A program made the position numbers and the translations under genes. The notes beneath the pieces are model-generated. The model did not search any database. It was not told the DNA's origin and saw only the letters and a list, made by a program, of their open reading frames with translations. From NCBI RefSeq assembly GCF_004799345.1, contig NZ_SSMC01000003.1, positions 186,001 through 250,000 of the forward strand: a DNA stretch of 64,000 nt, read 5' to 3'. Positions 34,060 to 44,067 of this stretch are shown piece after piece. This stretch comes from Robertkochia marina (GTDB lineage: Bacteria > Bacteroidota > Bacteroidia > Flavobacteriales > Flavobacteriaceae). The stretch's first letter is position 1. The number at the start of each line of letters is the position of its first letter.

Positions 34060-37000
34060 ATGGCAAATTTTAATGAATTAAGAAAAAAACTCAAGGCCAT
34101 CAAGGATGGGCGTAAAGAGATTGAGAATAACGCCTTTTTGGCTAGAGAAAATTTAAAAAAACTAGACCGGCAAAAAAAGAATCTTCATAGAACTGAAAGT
34201 GATAGTGAAAGGCTGCATAAAATCATCAAACAAGAAAGAGCCTTACGAACTCAGATAGATAGGTATGAATCGGCACTCACAGATTTAATAGTTGATGAAA
34301 ATAGACTGCTCACCAATTTCGAACAGTTTACGGATCCTACGACCCAAATTTCGAGATTATCAGACGAATATCCTATATTACTCTTACCTCTAAGGTTAGA
34401 AACTCGTTATAAAAAACTTACCTCAAATTCCGGCATAAATCATCAGTTATGGGTTCGGGTTTTTCCTGATGAATGTTCTATCGATACATTTGAAGATACG
34501 CTCACAGAATCTGAAATAAGAAAAGCAAAAGACTACTGGTTAAGTTATTGGAGTACTGGTGCTTCAAATTCACCAGAATTGGAGGAATTGATAGTAGAAA
34601 AACGAAAAGCAGCATGGCGTATCCTGGCGGGAAATTTTCAACCCGGAAGAGCCTACTGGATTACAGAAAAATACGTTCCTGAAAACTTAACAGATTTACC
34701 GGTACGTATTAAAAGGAGCGATATTTTCCTTTGTATAGGTGTTGAAGAAATGCCTTTAGAACCTGATGTTATTCCTCTCAAAAATTATTGGCATGCGGTG
34801 TGGTTAGCCGGAAAAGATGAAGAAAATCATCGGGCAGCATTAAATGAATTCCTCAGCGTAATTGGTGACGAAGAGAGAGGGTTAGATCTTATCGAAAAAT
34901 TCAAACCATTTAATTTAGAAAACACAGCAGTACTGAGTGAAAATACTCCTCATGTGGAGGTTCATTTTGTGCGTTTTTCTGAATCAGCGGGGACAAGCTC
35001 AAGAATTTCTTCATGGTCTCAAGCTGCAAAGATCACCACCCTACCTGAGAAGTTGGTACTACTTGGATTTAAAGGGGAGAAGGATGGTCGACCCATAGAG
35101 GTATTCAAGGAATTAGGTAATACTATTCCGGATCCCTTAATTATGGGGCCAAACCCATCTGCTGATATTCAGACTTTACTTAAATCTGATTTTATTGAGG
35201 AATATAATTCACAAGGTAACGAAGAACAAAAGGAAGCTAAACTTAGAGCTTATTACGATGAGCTAAGTGAAGAAAGAAAATCGGAATTAACTCAGGAAGA
35301 ATACATTGATGATTTTTTGCGTTTATCGGGTGATGAAGCAACTCTCGCGCTCAACCGGATGTTTGATGATCTGAGGGATGAAGTCAAAGCAGCCCGGTAT
35401 GTTACTTATTTAAGTGAAAGGTCCGAAACAAAATGGTTGTTCGATTTTGAGGAGGCCGTAAGAATTGGGATGGGCTTCAAAGTAAACTTATCTCATGAGG
35501 AATATGATCAAGGATTTGACAGGTTATTAGTGTTAGGAGCAAAAGTAGCCAATGATGAAATCACCTCGAAGGAAGCCGTTGAAGAACTCTTTAAGCATCA
35601 CCATTTTGGAGCCAGCGGGTTTTCAATAGTTCCTCAGGGAGCACCTACGAATAACACAGAAGAGGAGGGTTCAGAATATTCAGAACAAGAGGAACATGAT
35701 GCAAGTTTTGAAAGGTATTTTTCGAGTGATATTCCAGAAGGGACTTCTTTATCAGAAGGCAAAGAAGACGGTCAATACTTAGCCCAATTTCTTGGTATTG
35801 ACCCATCCAATTCGGCGCTTTCTCTGACAAAAAATTTTTATTTAACAGACCAGATAGAAGCGAAAGCTATGAATACGGCACTCTGGAATGCTACCATGGG
35901 TTATTTTATGGAGAGTCTTTTAACGCCAGTTTTTACAAATGAACAACAGCGAACTACAAGGTCTTTTTTTACAAACTTTGTGAGTGGAAGAGGAAGGATT
36001 CCTGCCATTCGGATCGCAGATCAACCTTATGGTATTCTACCCACCTCCAAAGTAACTGATGCTCAATGGTTATTTAGTGAAGGAGAGAAAAATAAACTTT
36101 TCTTAAGTAGATTTGGGAATTCCACGGCTATACTAAAAGATTTATATAAACTCACCACAGAGATATACGATGATTTCAAACCTCTTCTTGCTGATGTAGC
36201 TTATGTGGGCAAAAAAGGAGACCCACATCAAATATTACTTGATGTCCTTGGACTACATGCTACTTCGGTGGAATTTCATCAGCGCTATGCTGAAAGTTTT
36301 TCTAAGGTGTTTAATCAGCTCAATATGAGTGGCTTGGGTCAGTTGATCAGCGCTTTAATTATTGCTGGTTACAAGAAACGAGGTACTGACCTCTTAGATG
36401 ATCTAGGGTACCAGGCTACTGAAAAGGATGATCCGGTACCAATTTTGGAGAAATTCTTTTTGACCAGCAGTAATCTTTTAAAAGGTGATATGATAGATGA
36501 TCTTCCATTGTCGGAGGAGCGCAAAATCCGATCATATACCGATGCCGATAGTACTAATCCGGAGGGAATGAATTACATTGAGTGGTTGATTGAAAATGCC
36601 TCCGAAGATTTCAATGCACTAAAGAGGGATTTGGGGTTAAAGGAGCGTCCTAAAGCATTGCTTTTTCAAATGCTGAAACACTCCCTTATGATTGAGTATT
36701 CTAATACCTCTCTTAATCATTTCCAAAATTCAGGAATCATCGAGCCATCGGCATTGAGAAAAGCCAAGATTGACGAGGATTTTATTGGAATAAAAGAAGG
36801 GGAGAAAGGATTTGAAAGTAAACTTGAGTTTTTGGAGCAAACTGATCTCGGTATAACGAATGCCGGAGTTTCGGTTGCGGACCATATCATCGAACAGCTT
36901 AAATCAGGTAATCCCTTGGGGAATTTTGACGCCATGCTCAATTCTCTTAAGACCTTAAAAGATATACCTACTGCAAGATTGGAAAGAGCGTTCGTAGAAC

Positions 37001-39975
37001 ATCTGGACAGCTGCACGTATCGCTTGGATGCCTGGATTCTTGGTTTTGTAAACTTACAATTGGAACTGATGAGGAAAAACTCTGATTCTGATGTTTCTGA
37101 ACCTAAACAGGGATTGTTTTTAGGGGCTTATGGTTGGGTTGAAGATCTCAAGCCTGATAAGGAAGATCTTAAACCCTTACAATTGGAATCAGAATTAGCA
37201 TCAGTTTTTAATCCTGAAGATAAATTACAAATAGTTTCAGATAGTAGTAACGCAGGTTATGTACATGCACCATCCGTAAATCAGGCAATAACAGCCGCAG
37301 TCTTAAGAAATGCATATATATCAGAAGCTACACCAGAGGACCCCGAAATTTACAAAGTGAATCTTTCCTCGGAGAGGGTCCGAATGGCCTTATCTCTGAT
37401 TCAAGGTATTCAACAAGGTCAAAGCCTGGGAGCTTTATTAGGTTATCAACTCGAGAGAGGGCTGCATGACAGATATCAGGAAGCTGATGTTGATATTTTT
37501 ATCTATGAATTGCGTAAGCATTTTTCATTAAGTGCTAATCATATTGCAGAAACCTCGGAGTCTGAGGAAGACTTGGATTCAATTACTCAAGTAGAGGCAA
37601 GAAATGTGGTGGATGGGTATAAGCTTTTGAAACATGTTAACGAAACAGGGAATACTACTTATCCGTTTGGACTCACAATGCAATATGCTACCGCCCCCGA
37701 ATTTGAGAGTCACAGAAAGATTGTAAATGAAGAAGTGAATCGATTACGCAATATCAATGATGCTGTGGCAGATCTTGCCATTGCCGAAGGAGTCCATCAG
37801 GTGGTACAGTCAAATTATGACAGAGCGGCAGGTACAATGGATGCATTTAGTAAAGGTGGTTTCCCTCCAGATCCGGAGGTAATACAAACCCCTCGAAGCG
37901 GCATTGGTTTAACCAATAGAATTGGAATTCATTTGAAATCTGGGTTAATAATATCGGACCCTGAAATTAAACGCGCTAGGTTGGTTGGAGAACCTGCCTT
38001 AAATGAATGGCTGGAAATGATTATGCCAGACCTTGAGGATATTTGCTGCGAGGTGTTTTTTGGTTTACCGACCTACAACGATGCTGAAATAAGCTTCACA
38101 AAAGAAATTGTAGACGCTAATCAGTTGAAAATTTCTCATATAGATTTGGTGTATATGATCAACGTGGGTAAGAACAAAAGCCTTGATGTTTTAGACGAAT
38201 ATATCATCAGATATATTCATGAAAATCATAATCTTCGTCCCGATGCGGAAATAAAGATTAATTATACCGCACCGGTAGCTGATAAGATTACTTTTTTTGA
38301 GATTATGCCGCTCATAAAAAATCTCAGAACTCTAATATTAGAGTCGAGACCGCTTAAACCAAGCGATATGATGTTGTCTGGAGAAGCCGGAAGCGATACT
38401 GATTTAAATTGTAAAGTGCGGGTTGAGAGGTTGGAAAGTGTTCTGGGTAAGTTTAAAGTTGGGTTTAAGGATGCTACGAATTTAGCAGATGGGCTTAAAC
38501 TTTTAGAAAGCTCTTTTTTAAACCATTTTGATCCTGAAGATTTTGAAATTACCATTTCTTCGAAGGTCGCAATAATAGATGAAATTGACCATTTTATATC
38601 GGAAATGCTTCAGCTTTTATCTACCTATAGTGAATTTGGATTCTTACAATCCGGGTTTGGAACCATTTATCAGCGAAAGGCTACAATATACTCGAATATA
38701 TATCAGAAAATTCTAGAATATCGAGATCGATGGGTTGGAAGAACTGAAGAGTATAATCATCTTGTCAACGTAGAATATTTAAAACCCGGATTTTCAGATG
38801 AACAAAAGATGGAAATTTTGCAGAGAGCTGAACGCCTGATTTCCACTTCCTATCTTTTATCGTCACCAAACCCTCCAAGTAATCATTCATCTTTCCGGTC
38901 TAAATTAATTCCTAAAAAGCAAGCTTTTGATGATAAACTCGTAGAAATCAACTCGTGGCTTGATTCAAATTTCCAATCAATAAAAACTTTAATGGATAAT
39001 GTTAACAAGATGAAAACCGGAGTAGATAGCGTAACCGGAGCAGCGTTGTCTCAGTTTGATCTTATTCTCCCAGATTTTGAAGAGGATGAGAGACAAATTG
39101 TGGTGTTCGGAGAAGATCTGGTTTCGCAATTTCTTCAATTAAATGAGTTACTGAAGAAGAGGGGAGAGAAAGCTGAAAGGTTACTCTCAGATTACGTTAC
39201 CCAGGTGGACTCTAAAAAGAAGCTTAAACTTGTAAGTGAGGCTATGCAGGAATTATTGGGTGACGAATTTAAGATATTCCCTGAATTTAAATTAATACCA
39301 CAACAGGGTAAAGAACTTAAAAAAGCTTTTGAGGCCAGGGAGCAAATATTGGATTATCAACGGGATGAATTAGATGTTGATTTTCCTTTAGACGATTGGT
39401 TATATGGCAATGCAAGAGTTCGAGAAAAGGTTAGTGCTTTAGAAAGCCTTATGGTTTACTCAGAAGGTTTCAAAGATGTCTCAGTAGGTCTTAGTCCAAT
39501 TCAATTGCCTTTTAGGGAAAACGATATTTGGTTAGGTCTTTCCTTTCCGGATTCCTATGAAATTGAAAGTGATAAGTTGCTTTACACTGCTGTGTTATCT
39601 GATTTTAATGAAACCAAATCACAATGTGGAATTTTTGTCGATGAGTGGACCGAAGTCATACCATCAGAAAAGGAGACTACAGGATTGAGTTTCCAATATG
39701 ATCAGCCTAATACAGAAGCTCCTCAAAGTATGTTATTAGTTACACCTGCATCCTTCAAGGATGCTTGGGAATGGTCTGAAGTAGTTGATGCCTTGCACGA
39801 CACGTTGGATCTGGCAAAACTGCGCGCAATAGAACCTAAACATATCGATAATACTGCTTATTCACAATTTCTACCAGCAACCGTGGCAGCCGTAACATCT
39901 GTACCATTCGTTACTATTGCCATGAATTATGCAGTGAATAATGGATTAATATTTAAAACAGAAGAAGATGCCTAA
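34060..39975 (+). CDS. Giant protein of unknown function (1971 aa), coiled-coil N-terminus
   Basis: The ATG at 34060 follows the previous stop by 10 bp; a longer frame from 34009 would overlap that gene by 41 bp. Residues 1-95 are a charged coiled coil. Then comes YPILLLPLRLETRYK with WVRVFPDECSIDTFEDTLT, and near 660 GRIPAIRIADQPYGILPTS; I recall both blocks in large uncharacterised proteins elsewhere but know no function. More coiled-coil-like segments lie near 1560-1800. No signal peptide, membrane helix or enzyme motif was recognised. The end overlaps the 651-aa gene by 8 bp. Size suggests a scaffold, which is inference only. Confidence 0.75.
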   Translation: MANFNELRKKLKAIKDGRKEIENNAFLARENLKKLDRQKKNLHRTESDSERLHKIIKQERALRTQIDRYESALTDLIVDENRLLTNFEQFTDPTTQISRLSDEYPILLLPLRLETRYKKLTSNSGINHQLWVRVFPDECSIDTFEDTLTESEIRKAKDYWLSYWSTGASNSPELEELIVEKRKAAWRILAGNFQPGRAYWITEKYVPENLTDLPVRIKRSDIFLCIGVEEMPLEPDVIPLKNYWHAVWLAGKDEENHRAALNEFLSVIGDEERGLDLIEKFKPFNLENTAVLSENTPHVEVHFVRFSESAGTSSRISSWSQAAKITTLPEKLVLLGFKGEKDGRPIEVFKELGNTIPDPLIMGPNPSADIQTLLKSDFIEEYNSQGNEEQKEAKLRAYYDELSEERKSELTQEEYIDDFLRLSGDEATLALNRMFDDLRDEVKAARYVTYLSERSETKWLFDFEEAVRIGMGFKVNLSHEEYDQGFDRLLVLGAKVANDEITSKEAVEELFKHHHFGASGFSIVPQGAPTNNTEEEGSEYSEQEEHDASFERYFSSDIPEGTSLSEGKEDGQYLAQFLGIDPSNSALSLTKNFYLTDQIEAKAMNTALWNATMGYFMESLLTPVFTNEQQRTTRSFFTNFVSGRGRIPAIRIADQPYGILPTSKVTDAQWLFSEGEKNKLFLSRFGNSTAILKDLYKLTTEIYDDFKPLLADVAYVGKKGDPHQILLDVLGLHATSVEFHQRYAESFSKVFNQLNMSGLGQLISALIIAGYKKRGTDLLDDLGYQATEKDDPVPILEKFFLTSSNLLKGDMIDDLPLSEERKIRSYTDADSTNPEGMNYIEWLIENASEDFNALKRDLGLKERPKALLFQMLKHSLMIEYSNTSLNHFQNSGIIEPSALRKAKIDEDFIGIKEGEKGFESKLEFLEQTDLGITNAGVSVADHIIEQLKSGNPLGNFDAMLNSLKTLKDIPTARLERAFVEHLDSCTYRLDAWILGFVNLQLELMRKNSDSDVSEPKQGLFLGAYGWVEDLKPDKEDLKPLQLESELASVFNPEDKLQIVSDSSNAGYVHAPSVNQAITAAVLRNAYISEATPEDPEIYKVNLSSERVRMALSLIQGIQQGQSLGALLGYQLERGLHDRYQEADVDIFIYELRKHFSLSANHIAETSESEEDLDSITQVEARNVVDGYKLLKHVNETGNTTYPFGLTMQYATAPEFESHRKIVNEEVNRLRNINDAVADLAIAEGVHQVVQSNYDRAAGTMDAFSKGGFPPDPEVIQTPRSGIGLTNRIGIHLKSGLIISDPEIKRARLVGEPALNEWLEMIMPDLEDICCEVFFGLPTYNDAEISFTKEIVDANQLKISHIDLVYMINVGKNKSLDVLDEYIIRYIHENHNLRPDAEIKINYTAPVADKITFFEIMPLIKNLRTLILESRPLKPSDMMLSGEAGSDTDLNCKVRVERLESVLGKFKVGFKDATNLADGLKLLESSFLNHFDPEDFEITISSKVAIIDEIDHFISEMLQLLSTYSEFGFLQSGFGTIYQRKATIYSNIYQKILEYRDRWVGRTEEYNHLVNVEYLKPGFSDEQKMEILQRAERLISTSYLLSSPNPPSNHSSFRSKLIPKKQAFDDKLVEINSWLDSNFQSIKTLMDNVNKMKTGVDSVTGAALSQFDLILPDFEEDERQIVVFGEDLVSQFLQLNELLKKRGEKAERLLSDYVTQVDSKKKLKLVSEAMQELLGDEFKIFPEFKLIPQQGKELKKAFEAREQILDYQRDELDVDFPLDDWLYGNARVREKVSALESLMVYSEGFKDVSVGLSPIQLPFRENDIWLGLSFPDSYEIESDKLLYTAVLSDFNETKSQCGIFVDEWTEVIPSEKETTGLSFQYDQPNTEAPQSMLLVTPASFKDAWEWSEVVDALHDTLDLAKLRAIEPKHIDNTAYSQFLPATVAAVTSVPFVTIAMNYAVNNGLIFKTEEDA

Positions 39976-41923
39976 ACAATTATTTCGGCCTGATGGGACA
40001 AAAATTGAAAGAACCTCAAAATTCCAGCCAAACATTACGATGTGGAATCGGGTGGAGGGAAGACCCAGGACTCAGAATTTTGAGCGTGCTTTAAGAGGTG
40101 AATTCCGAGACGCTTTATGGGCTCTTTCCAAACAATGGCAAACAGGAGAATTTCAAGGAGAGGATGCGGGGTCTGTAATATTGGCAAAGGTTCATATGAA
40201 GACTACAGAACTCAATAAATTCAAGTCAGGTGATCAATCGCTGACATACAGTAAGCAAGTTCCCTTGGAAGTTCAGGTGGAAACCCAAGAGATTCCTTTC
40301 GAACAAGGATCAGAAGAAATATCTCTGGATTTGAGATTGCTTATGGGCAGACAATGGCTCAAATTACTTAAAAAAGAAAACCTCAATCTCAAGAATGAAT
40401 ACTTAAAAAAATATGGTTTTGTTATCCCAAAGCCAGAAAATGAGTCGCACGCGAGGAAATGTGCACATATTGAGGTTTGGCAATCACTCTCAGCTGTTGG
40501 TAATGTTAAGAAGGAATCAAACCTTGAAGACCCATCCACAGAGTTCAGAGCTGAGGGTAAATTGCGGAATTGTATGGATGGATACCGTTTGTATAAATAC
40601 TTATATGAAAACTCTCTTCACCATGCTTATGATGGAATTGAAGGAGAAACTACCGTCCTTGATAATCAGACAAAGGATGAATTGGATGTTTTAGGTGATA
40701 AATTTGTAGATTGGTTCCAAAAGCTTTTCTATCAGCCTACCAATAAAAATAATTCTTCCTGGAGACCCTCTTATTTGGAATATCAATTCGAATGTTCTGC
40801 ACCTGAAGGGGATGGTGAAAAAGTGTTAATGGCTGATGAATATTATCATGGACATTTGGATTGGTATAACCTGGATGTACATGAGAGCCTAACGAGGCTT
40901 CAGGATATAGAGGAAGAAAGAACTGTACTATCACCTGAAAATAGTTTCACTCTTTCCTTCATACCAGCACCCGTAACTTTTGCAGGAATGCCTAATAGTA
41001 GGTATTGGGCTATGGAAGACTGGAGGACTAATCTGGGAGCCATAAAGCCAAATACAACAGACATAAACCAATTAATGGTTTTGGATTTTGCGTTGAATTA
41101 TGCCAATGACTGGTTTCTATTACCTTATACACTACCTGTGGGTAGCATCGCTAATGTTGCTGGACTAATGGTAACTAATGTCTTTGGTGAAAATGTTTGG
41201 ATCAATGCAGCGGGTAGTGGTCGAGATGAGGATTGGCAGCGTTGGAGTATGTTCCATTTGAATACAAGAGGTTCTATGAATGTTCCTTCAGATCTCAGTT
41301 TGGTTTTACTTCCTGCTGCCTCAAAATCTTTGGAAGGGAGACCTCTGGAAGAGGTGTTTCTGATGAGAGATGAAGTTTCTAATATGGTTTGGGGAATAGA
41401 AACAAAAATACCTCTGGCCACCGGTAAAAGTAAACGAGGCAAAGAAGCAGCATTAGAACTGCGCGCAAAGTTACAACAATTTGTATCCGAAGATTCTATT
41501 GATATCAATACGGGTCTATCGGAGAATGAAGCCAAGATCAGGTACCAGATAGTGAATTCTGTACCAGAGCAATGGATACCTTTTATACCTGTGCATAAGG
41601 ATAATGATAAACGTGAGATTCAGTTGCAACGGGCGGCAATGCCAAGAATACTTGAAGGAATGAATACTTCTATCCCTCCTAAAAAAATAGAACCTAGAAC
41701 CTCTTTGCTCAGAAATGGCCTGGATGGTGATTCAAGAGAAGCCTACTTTATTCACGAGGAAGAAGTGCCGAGGGCCGGAATTAGAATTATCAAGTCTTTC
41801 CAAAGAACCCGTTGGACGAATGGAAAAGTATTTAACTGGATAGGATATAAAAAGGAAGTGGGAAGAGGAGAAGGTTATAGTGGATTGGCTTTCGATCAGA
41901 TTGTTGAAAAGAAGGATAAATAG
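39968..41923 (+). CDS. Conserved protein of unknown function (651 aa), partner of the giant proteins
   Basis: The N-terminus FERALRGEFRDALWALSKQWQTGEFQGEDAGS is dense in Trp/Gln/Gly and looks like a signature; a second is SRYWAMEDWRTNLGAI with NDWFLLPYTLPVGSIANVAGL about residues 350-400. I recall these words from unannotated proteins adjoining DUF6603-type genes, without a function. No signal peptide or membrane helix. Near the C-terminus SFQRTRWTNGKVFNWIGYK. It overlaps the upstream gene by 8 bp and ends the coupled series; the next gene starts 57 bp later. Confidence 0.7.
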   Translation: MPKQLFRPDGTKIERTSKFQPNITMWNRVEGRPRTQNFERALRGEFRDALWALSKQWQTGEFQGEDAGSVILAKVHMKTTELNKFKSGDQSLTYSKQVPLEVQVETQEIPFEQGSEEISLDLRLLMGRQWLKLLKKENLNLKNEYLKKYGFVIPKPENESHARKCAHIEVWQSLSAVGNVKKESNLEDPSTEFRAEGKLRNCMDGYRLYKYLYENSLHHAYDGIEGETTVLDNQTKDELDVLGDKFVDWFQKLFYQPTNKNNSSWRPSYLEYQFECSAPEGDGEKVLMADEYYHGHLDWYNLDVHESLTRLQDIEEERTVLSPENSFTLSFIPAPVTFAGMPNSRYWAMEDWRTNLGAIKPNTTDINQLMVLDFALNYANDWFLLPYTLPVGSIANVAGLMVTNVFGENVWINAAGSGRDEDWQRWSMFHLNTRGSMNVPSDLSLVLLPAASKSLEGRPLEEVFLMRDEVSNMVWGIETKIPLATGKSKRGKEAALELRAKLQQFVSEDSIDINTGLSENEAKIRYQIVNSVPEQWIPFIPVHKDNDKREIQLQRAAMPRILEGMNTSIPPKKIEPRTSLLRNGLDGDSREAYFIHEEEVPRAGIRIIKSFQRTRWTNGKVFNWIGYKKEVGRGEGYSGLAFDQIVEKKDK

Positions 41924-41980
41924 AAGGGGATTCCAATAGAACTCTTGTAGTGTTGAATATTTTTAATTCCAAAAATTTTT

Positions 41981-42544
41981 ATGAATTCAGATTCAAAAAA
42001 ATGGCTGCTGACTATCCTTGGAGGCGTAATAGTGGCAATTTCGGGATACTTAATAACAAACTCTTCTTTCTTTAATCCAAAGCAGGTAGCATTGAAAGTT
42101 GTAGAATTTACAACAGAATATGACCACTATTTAGTTAAAGAACCAATAAAAATTCAATTTTCTGTTAAAAATGAGGGGAATATGATAGCAACACGCTGCA
42201 CGTGTTTAATTGCATCGGATTCTATTTTTGGCCAAAAGAATATAATAGCTGTATCCAAAGAATTTAAAGTTGATGAAAATCAAATTCATGAAGACAGTAT
42301 TATTATTGATGGTATGTCAACATTAGCACAAGGAAAGTATAATATATTTTTGAAAGTTAATTGCGCAGAAAAAGAAGGAAATTCTCTGGCAAGCAATTCA
42401 AATCAAATAGCAATTTGGAATTGCCGGAACATTTTAGAAGTTAGTGAAACAGGATATTCAGGTATTCAGCATCTTAACCAATTTAGAGTTTCACCATTCA
42501 CCATTCACCATTCACCATTCACCATTCACCATTCATCATCCTAG
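41981..42544 (+). CDS. Membrane-anchored protein with CARDB-like domain; C-terminus runs into repeats
   Basis: 187 aa. One N-terminal helix (about 8-27, WLLTILGGVIVAISGYLITN) is followed by a beta-sandwich-like segment (IKIQFSVKNEGNMIATRC, later GKYNIFLKVNCAEK) resembling CARDB or other Ig-like modules. The last ~20 residues (SPFTIHHSPFTIHH...) are read from a 7-bp repeat array, so the native stop was probably lost and the frame now ends 4 bp inside the opposing SDR gene. Possibly the last member of the giant-gene operon; function unknown. Confidence 0.65.
   Translation: MNSDSKKWLLTILGGVIVAISGYLITNSSFFNPKQVALKVVEFTTEYDHYLVKEPIKIQFSVKNEGNMIATRCTCLIASDSIFGQKNIIAVSKEFKVDENQIHEDSIIIDGMSTLAQGKYNIFLKVNCAEKEGNSLASNSNQIAIWNCRNILEVSETGYSGIQHLNQFRVSPFTIHHSPFTIHHSSS
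42490..42541. repeat. Array of the 7-bp unit CACCATT
   Basis: Six near-perfect copies of CACCATT from 42492 to 42533, followed by CATCATC. It forms the 3' end of the upstream gene and abuts the SDR stop codon. Because 7 is not a multiple of 3, the encoded peptide has a 7-residue period. Confidence 0.9.
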
Positions 42545-43302
42545 ATCATCATCCCTCCTGAAACCTCGATACGCTGGGCATTGATCCATTTGGCTTCATC
42601 AGTACATAAAAAGGCCGCCACCCCACCAATATCATCCGGCAGGCCTACGCGCCCTAAGGGAGTGGTGGATGCAATAAAATCATTCAGTTCTTTATTGTCT
42701 CGTACAGCGCCCCCACCAAAGTCGGTCTCTACAGCGCCCGGAGCAATGACGTTGGCCCGGATTTGACGCTCACCGAGCTCCTTCGCCATGTAGGTGGTTA
42801 GCGTTTCAAGCGCCCCTTTCATGGCAGCATAGGCCCCGTACCCGGGAATGGAAAAACGCGTCAATCCACTGGAAATATTGATAATGCCACCTCCGTCATT
42901 CATATGCTTCAACCCGTAATGGGTGAGTAGGAAAGGACCTTTATAATGAATATTATACATGCTGTCGATCTCTTCACCGGTGGTCTCAGCAACATTTTTA
43001 AAGACTCCCGTACCGGCATTGTTGATGAGGTAATCAAATTTGTCCGTTTCGAATGTGGTTTTCATTTCGTCCCGGAGTAATTCGTAGAATGCCGGAAAAT
43101 TGTCAGGGTTGCTCACATCCAGTTGCAGTGCCAGGGCTTTTTGCCCGGTACTTTCTATAGCTTTTACTACCTCCGCTGCCTTCTCCTTATTGCTGTGGTA
43201 GGTGATTACCACGTTTAAACCTTTGCCGGCAACCCCAAGGGCCATGTTTTTGCCGAGTCCGCGACTCCCTCCGGTTATCAGTACTATTTTAGAATGCTCC
43301 AT
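42541..43302 (-). CDS. SDR family NAD(P)-dependent oxidoreductase
   Basis: 253 aa classical short-chain dehydrogenase. The nucleotide motif TGGSRGLGKNMAL (residues 10-22), NNAGTG near 93, the catalytic Ser in INISSG and Tyr-x-x-x-Lys in YGAYAAMKGAL are all present, with the family C-terminus VSGGMMI. The FabG-like sequence suggests a 3-oxoacyl or general carbonyl reductase; the substrate is not determined. Its 3' end overlaps the repeat-extended gene on the other strand by 4 bp. Confidence 0.92.
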   Translation of the reverse strand: MEHSKIVLITGGSRGLGKNMALGVAGKGLNVVITYHSNKEKAAEVVKAIESTGQKALALQLDVSNPDNFPAFYELLRDEMKTTFETDKFDYLINNAGTGVFKNVAETTGEEIDSMYNIHYKGPFLLTHYGLKHMNDGGGIINISSGLTRFSIPGYGAYAAMKGALETLTTYMAKELGERQIRANVIAPGAVETDFGGGAVRDNKELNDFIASTTPLGRVGLPDDIGGVAAFLCTDEAKWINAQRIEVSGGMMI

Positions 43303-43335
43303 GGTATACCGAATATTATTTAAGCTGCTTTATGG

Positions 43336-44067
43336 TTATTGCTCCAGGTTCTTTTGTGCCAGTTCTTCGGTGATAAATGGTAAAGAAACATGTACAGCAA
43401 AAAAGTGTTGCTTATTCTCAGGAGCAAGAAGACTGTCTTCAAAAATATCGCTAAATCCCTGGTAATATCTCAACTGTAAAAAGATGCCCTTACCCTTCCT
43501 GGCTTTTCCCAGTTCATAAGAGAGCCCTGTCATGATTCCGTAGTCAATAGCATTGGTATTTTCTTCAATATCTCTTTCAAAATTACCTTCTGGGCCTTCG
43601 AAGGTTAAGTTGGAACTGGTTAAAAAAGAAACCTGAGGCCCCAGTCCTATTCGCCATTTATCCAAAGCAAACCAGGTCATAACAGGAAGGTCGACATAAC
43701 GCAGTTGACCGCGACCTCCCGTATTTTGAAATTCATTATCAAAAAGTGGATTCCCGGTGTCTAAAGACAGGTTTTTAAAATGGAATGATCGCTGGGATAG
43801 AAAGTATATGGCCGGACTCAAATAAAAGGATTCAGAGAGTTTAATATTCCCTGACATGCCAATGCGAATGGCATGTTTTCCTCTGACCCCTTCAATATTG
43901 GAATAGTCAGACCAATTCATTCCCAGTTCGAAACCGAGATTGAACTCTTCAGATGCTACCTGATCACCGAAAAGCATGGCTACAATGGCAGCCTGGCCCT
44001 GTAACTTCTGACAGGTGACCCCCGATATTAAAAAAAGGATAATTACGATTGGTTTGAAACCTTTCAT
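43336..44067 (-). CDS. PorT-like outer-membrane beta-barrel protein
   Basis: 243 aa with an N-terminal signal peptide (IVIILFLISGVTC, cleaved near residue 25). The rest alternates hydrophobic strands with turns, as in the PorT/outer membrane beta-barrel family (FYLSPAIYFLSQRSFHF; LRYVDLPVMTWFALDKWRIGLGPQVSFLTSS; YGIMTGLSYELGKARKGKGIFLQLRYYQGF). The conserved Y-V-D-L-P-V box is typical. Probably an eight-stranded barrel; function unknown. 33 bp from the SDR gene start, same strand. Confidence 0.85.
   Translation of the reverse strand: MKGFKPIVIILFLISGVTCQKLQGQAAIVAMLFGDQVASEEFNLGFELGMNWSDYSNIEGVRGKHAIRIGMSGNIKLSESFYLSPAIYFLSQRSFHFKNLSLDTGNPLFDNEFQNTGGRGQLRYVDLPVMTWFALDKWRIGLGPQVSFLTSSNLTFEGPEGNFERDIEENTNAIDYGIMTGLSYELGKARKGKGIFLQLRYYQGFSDIFEDSLLAPENKQHFFAVHVSLPFITEELAQKNLEQ

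Noticed and set aside
30462-39975. Giant proteins as secreted adhesins
   Set aside because: No signal peptide, no type IX sorting domain and no regular adhesin repeats seen.
24557-41923. Contractile injection system or prophage tail module
   Set aside because: No sheath, tube, baseplate, spike, AAA+ loader, capsid or terminase recognised among the five proteins.
42490-42541. CRISPR-like array
   Set aside because: Units of 7 bp with no spacers; simple tandem repeat.
12454-42544. One large genomic island ending near 42.5 kb
   Set aside because: I could not find a second copy of the tRNA-Arg 3' end near 42-46 kb, so a single island covering both the R-M module and the giant operon is not shown.
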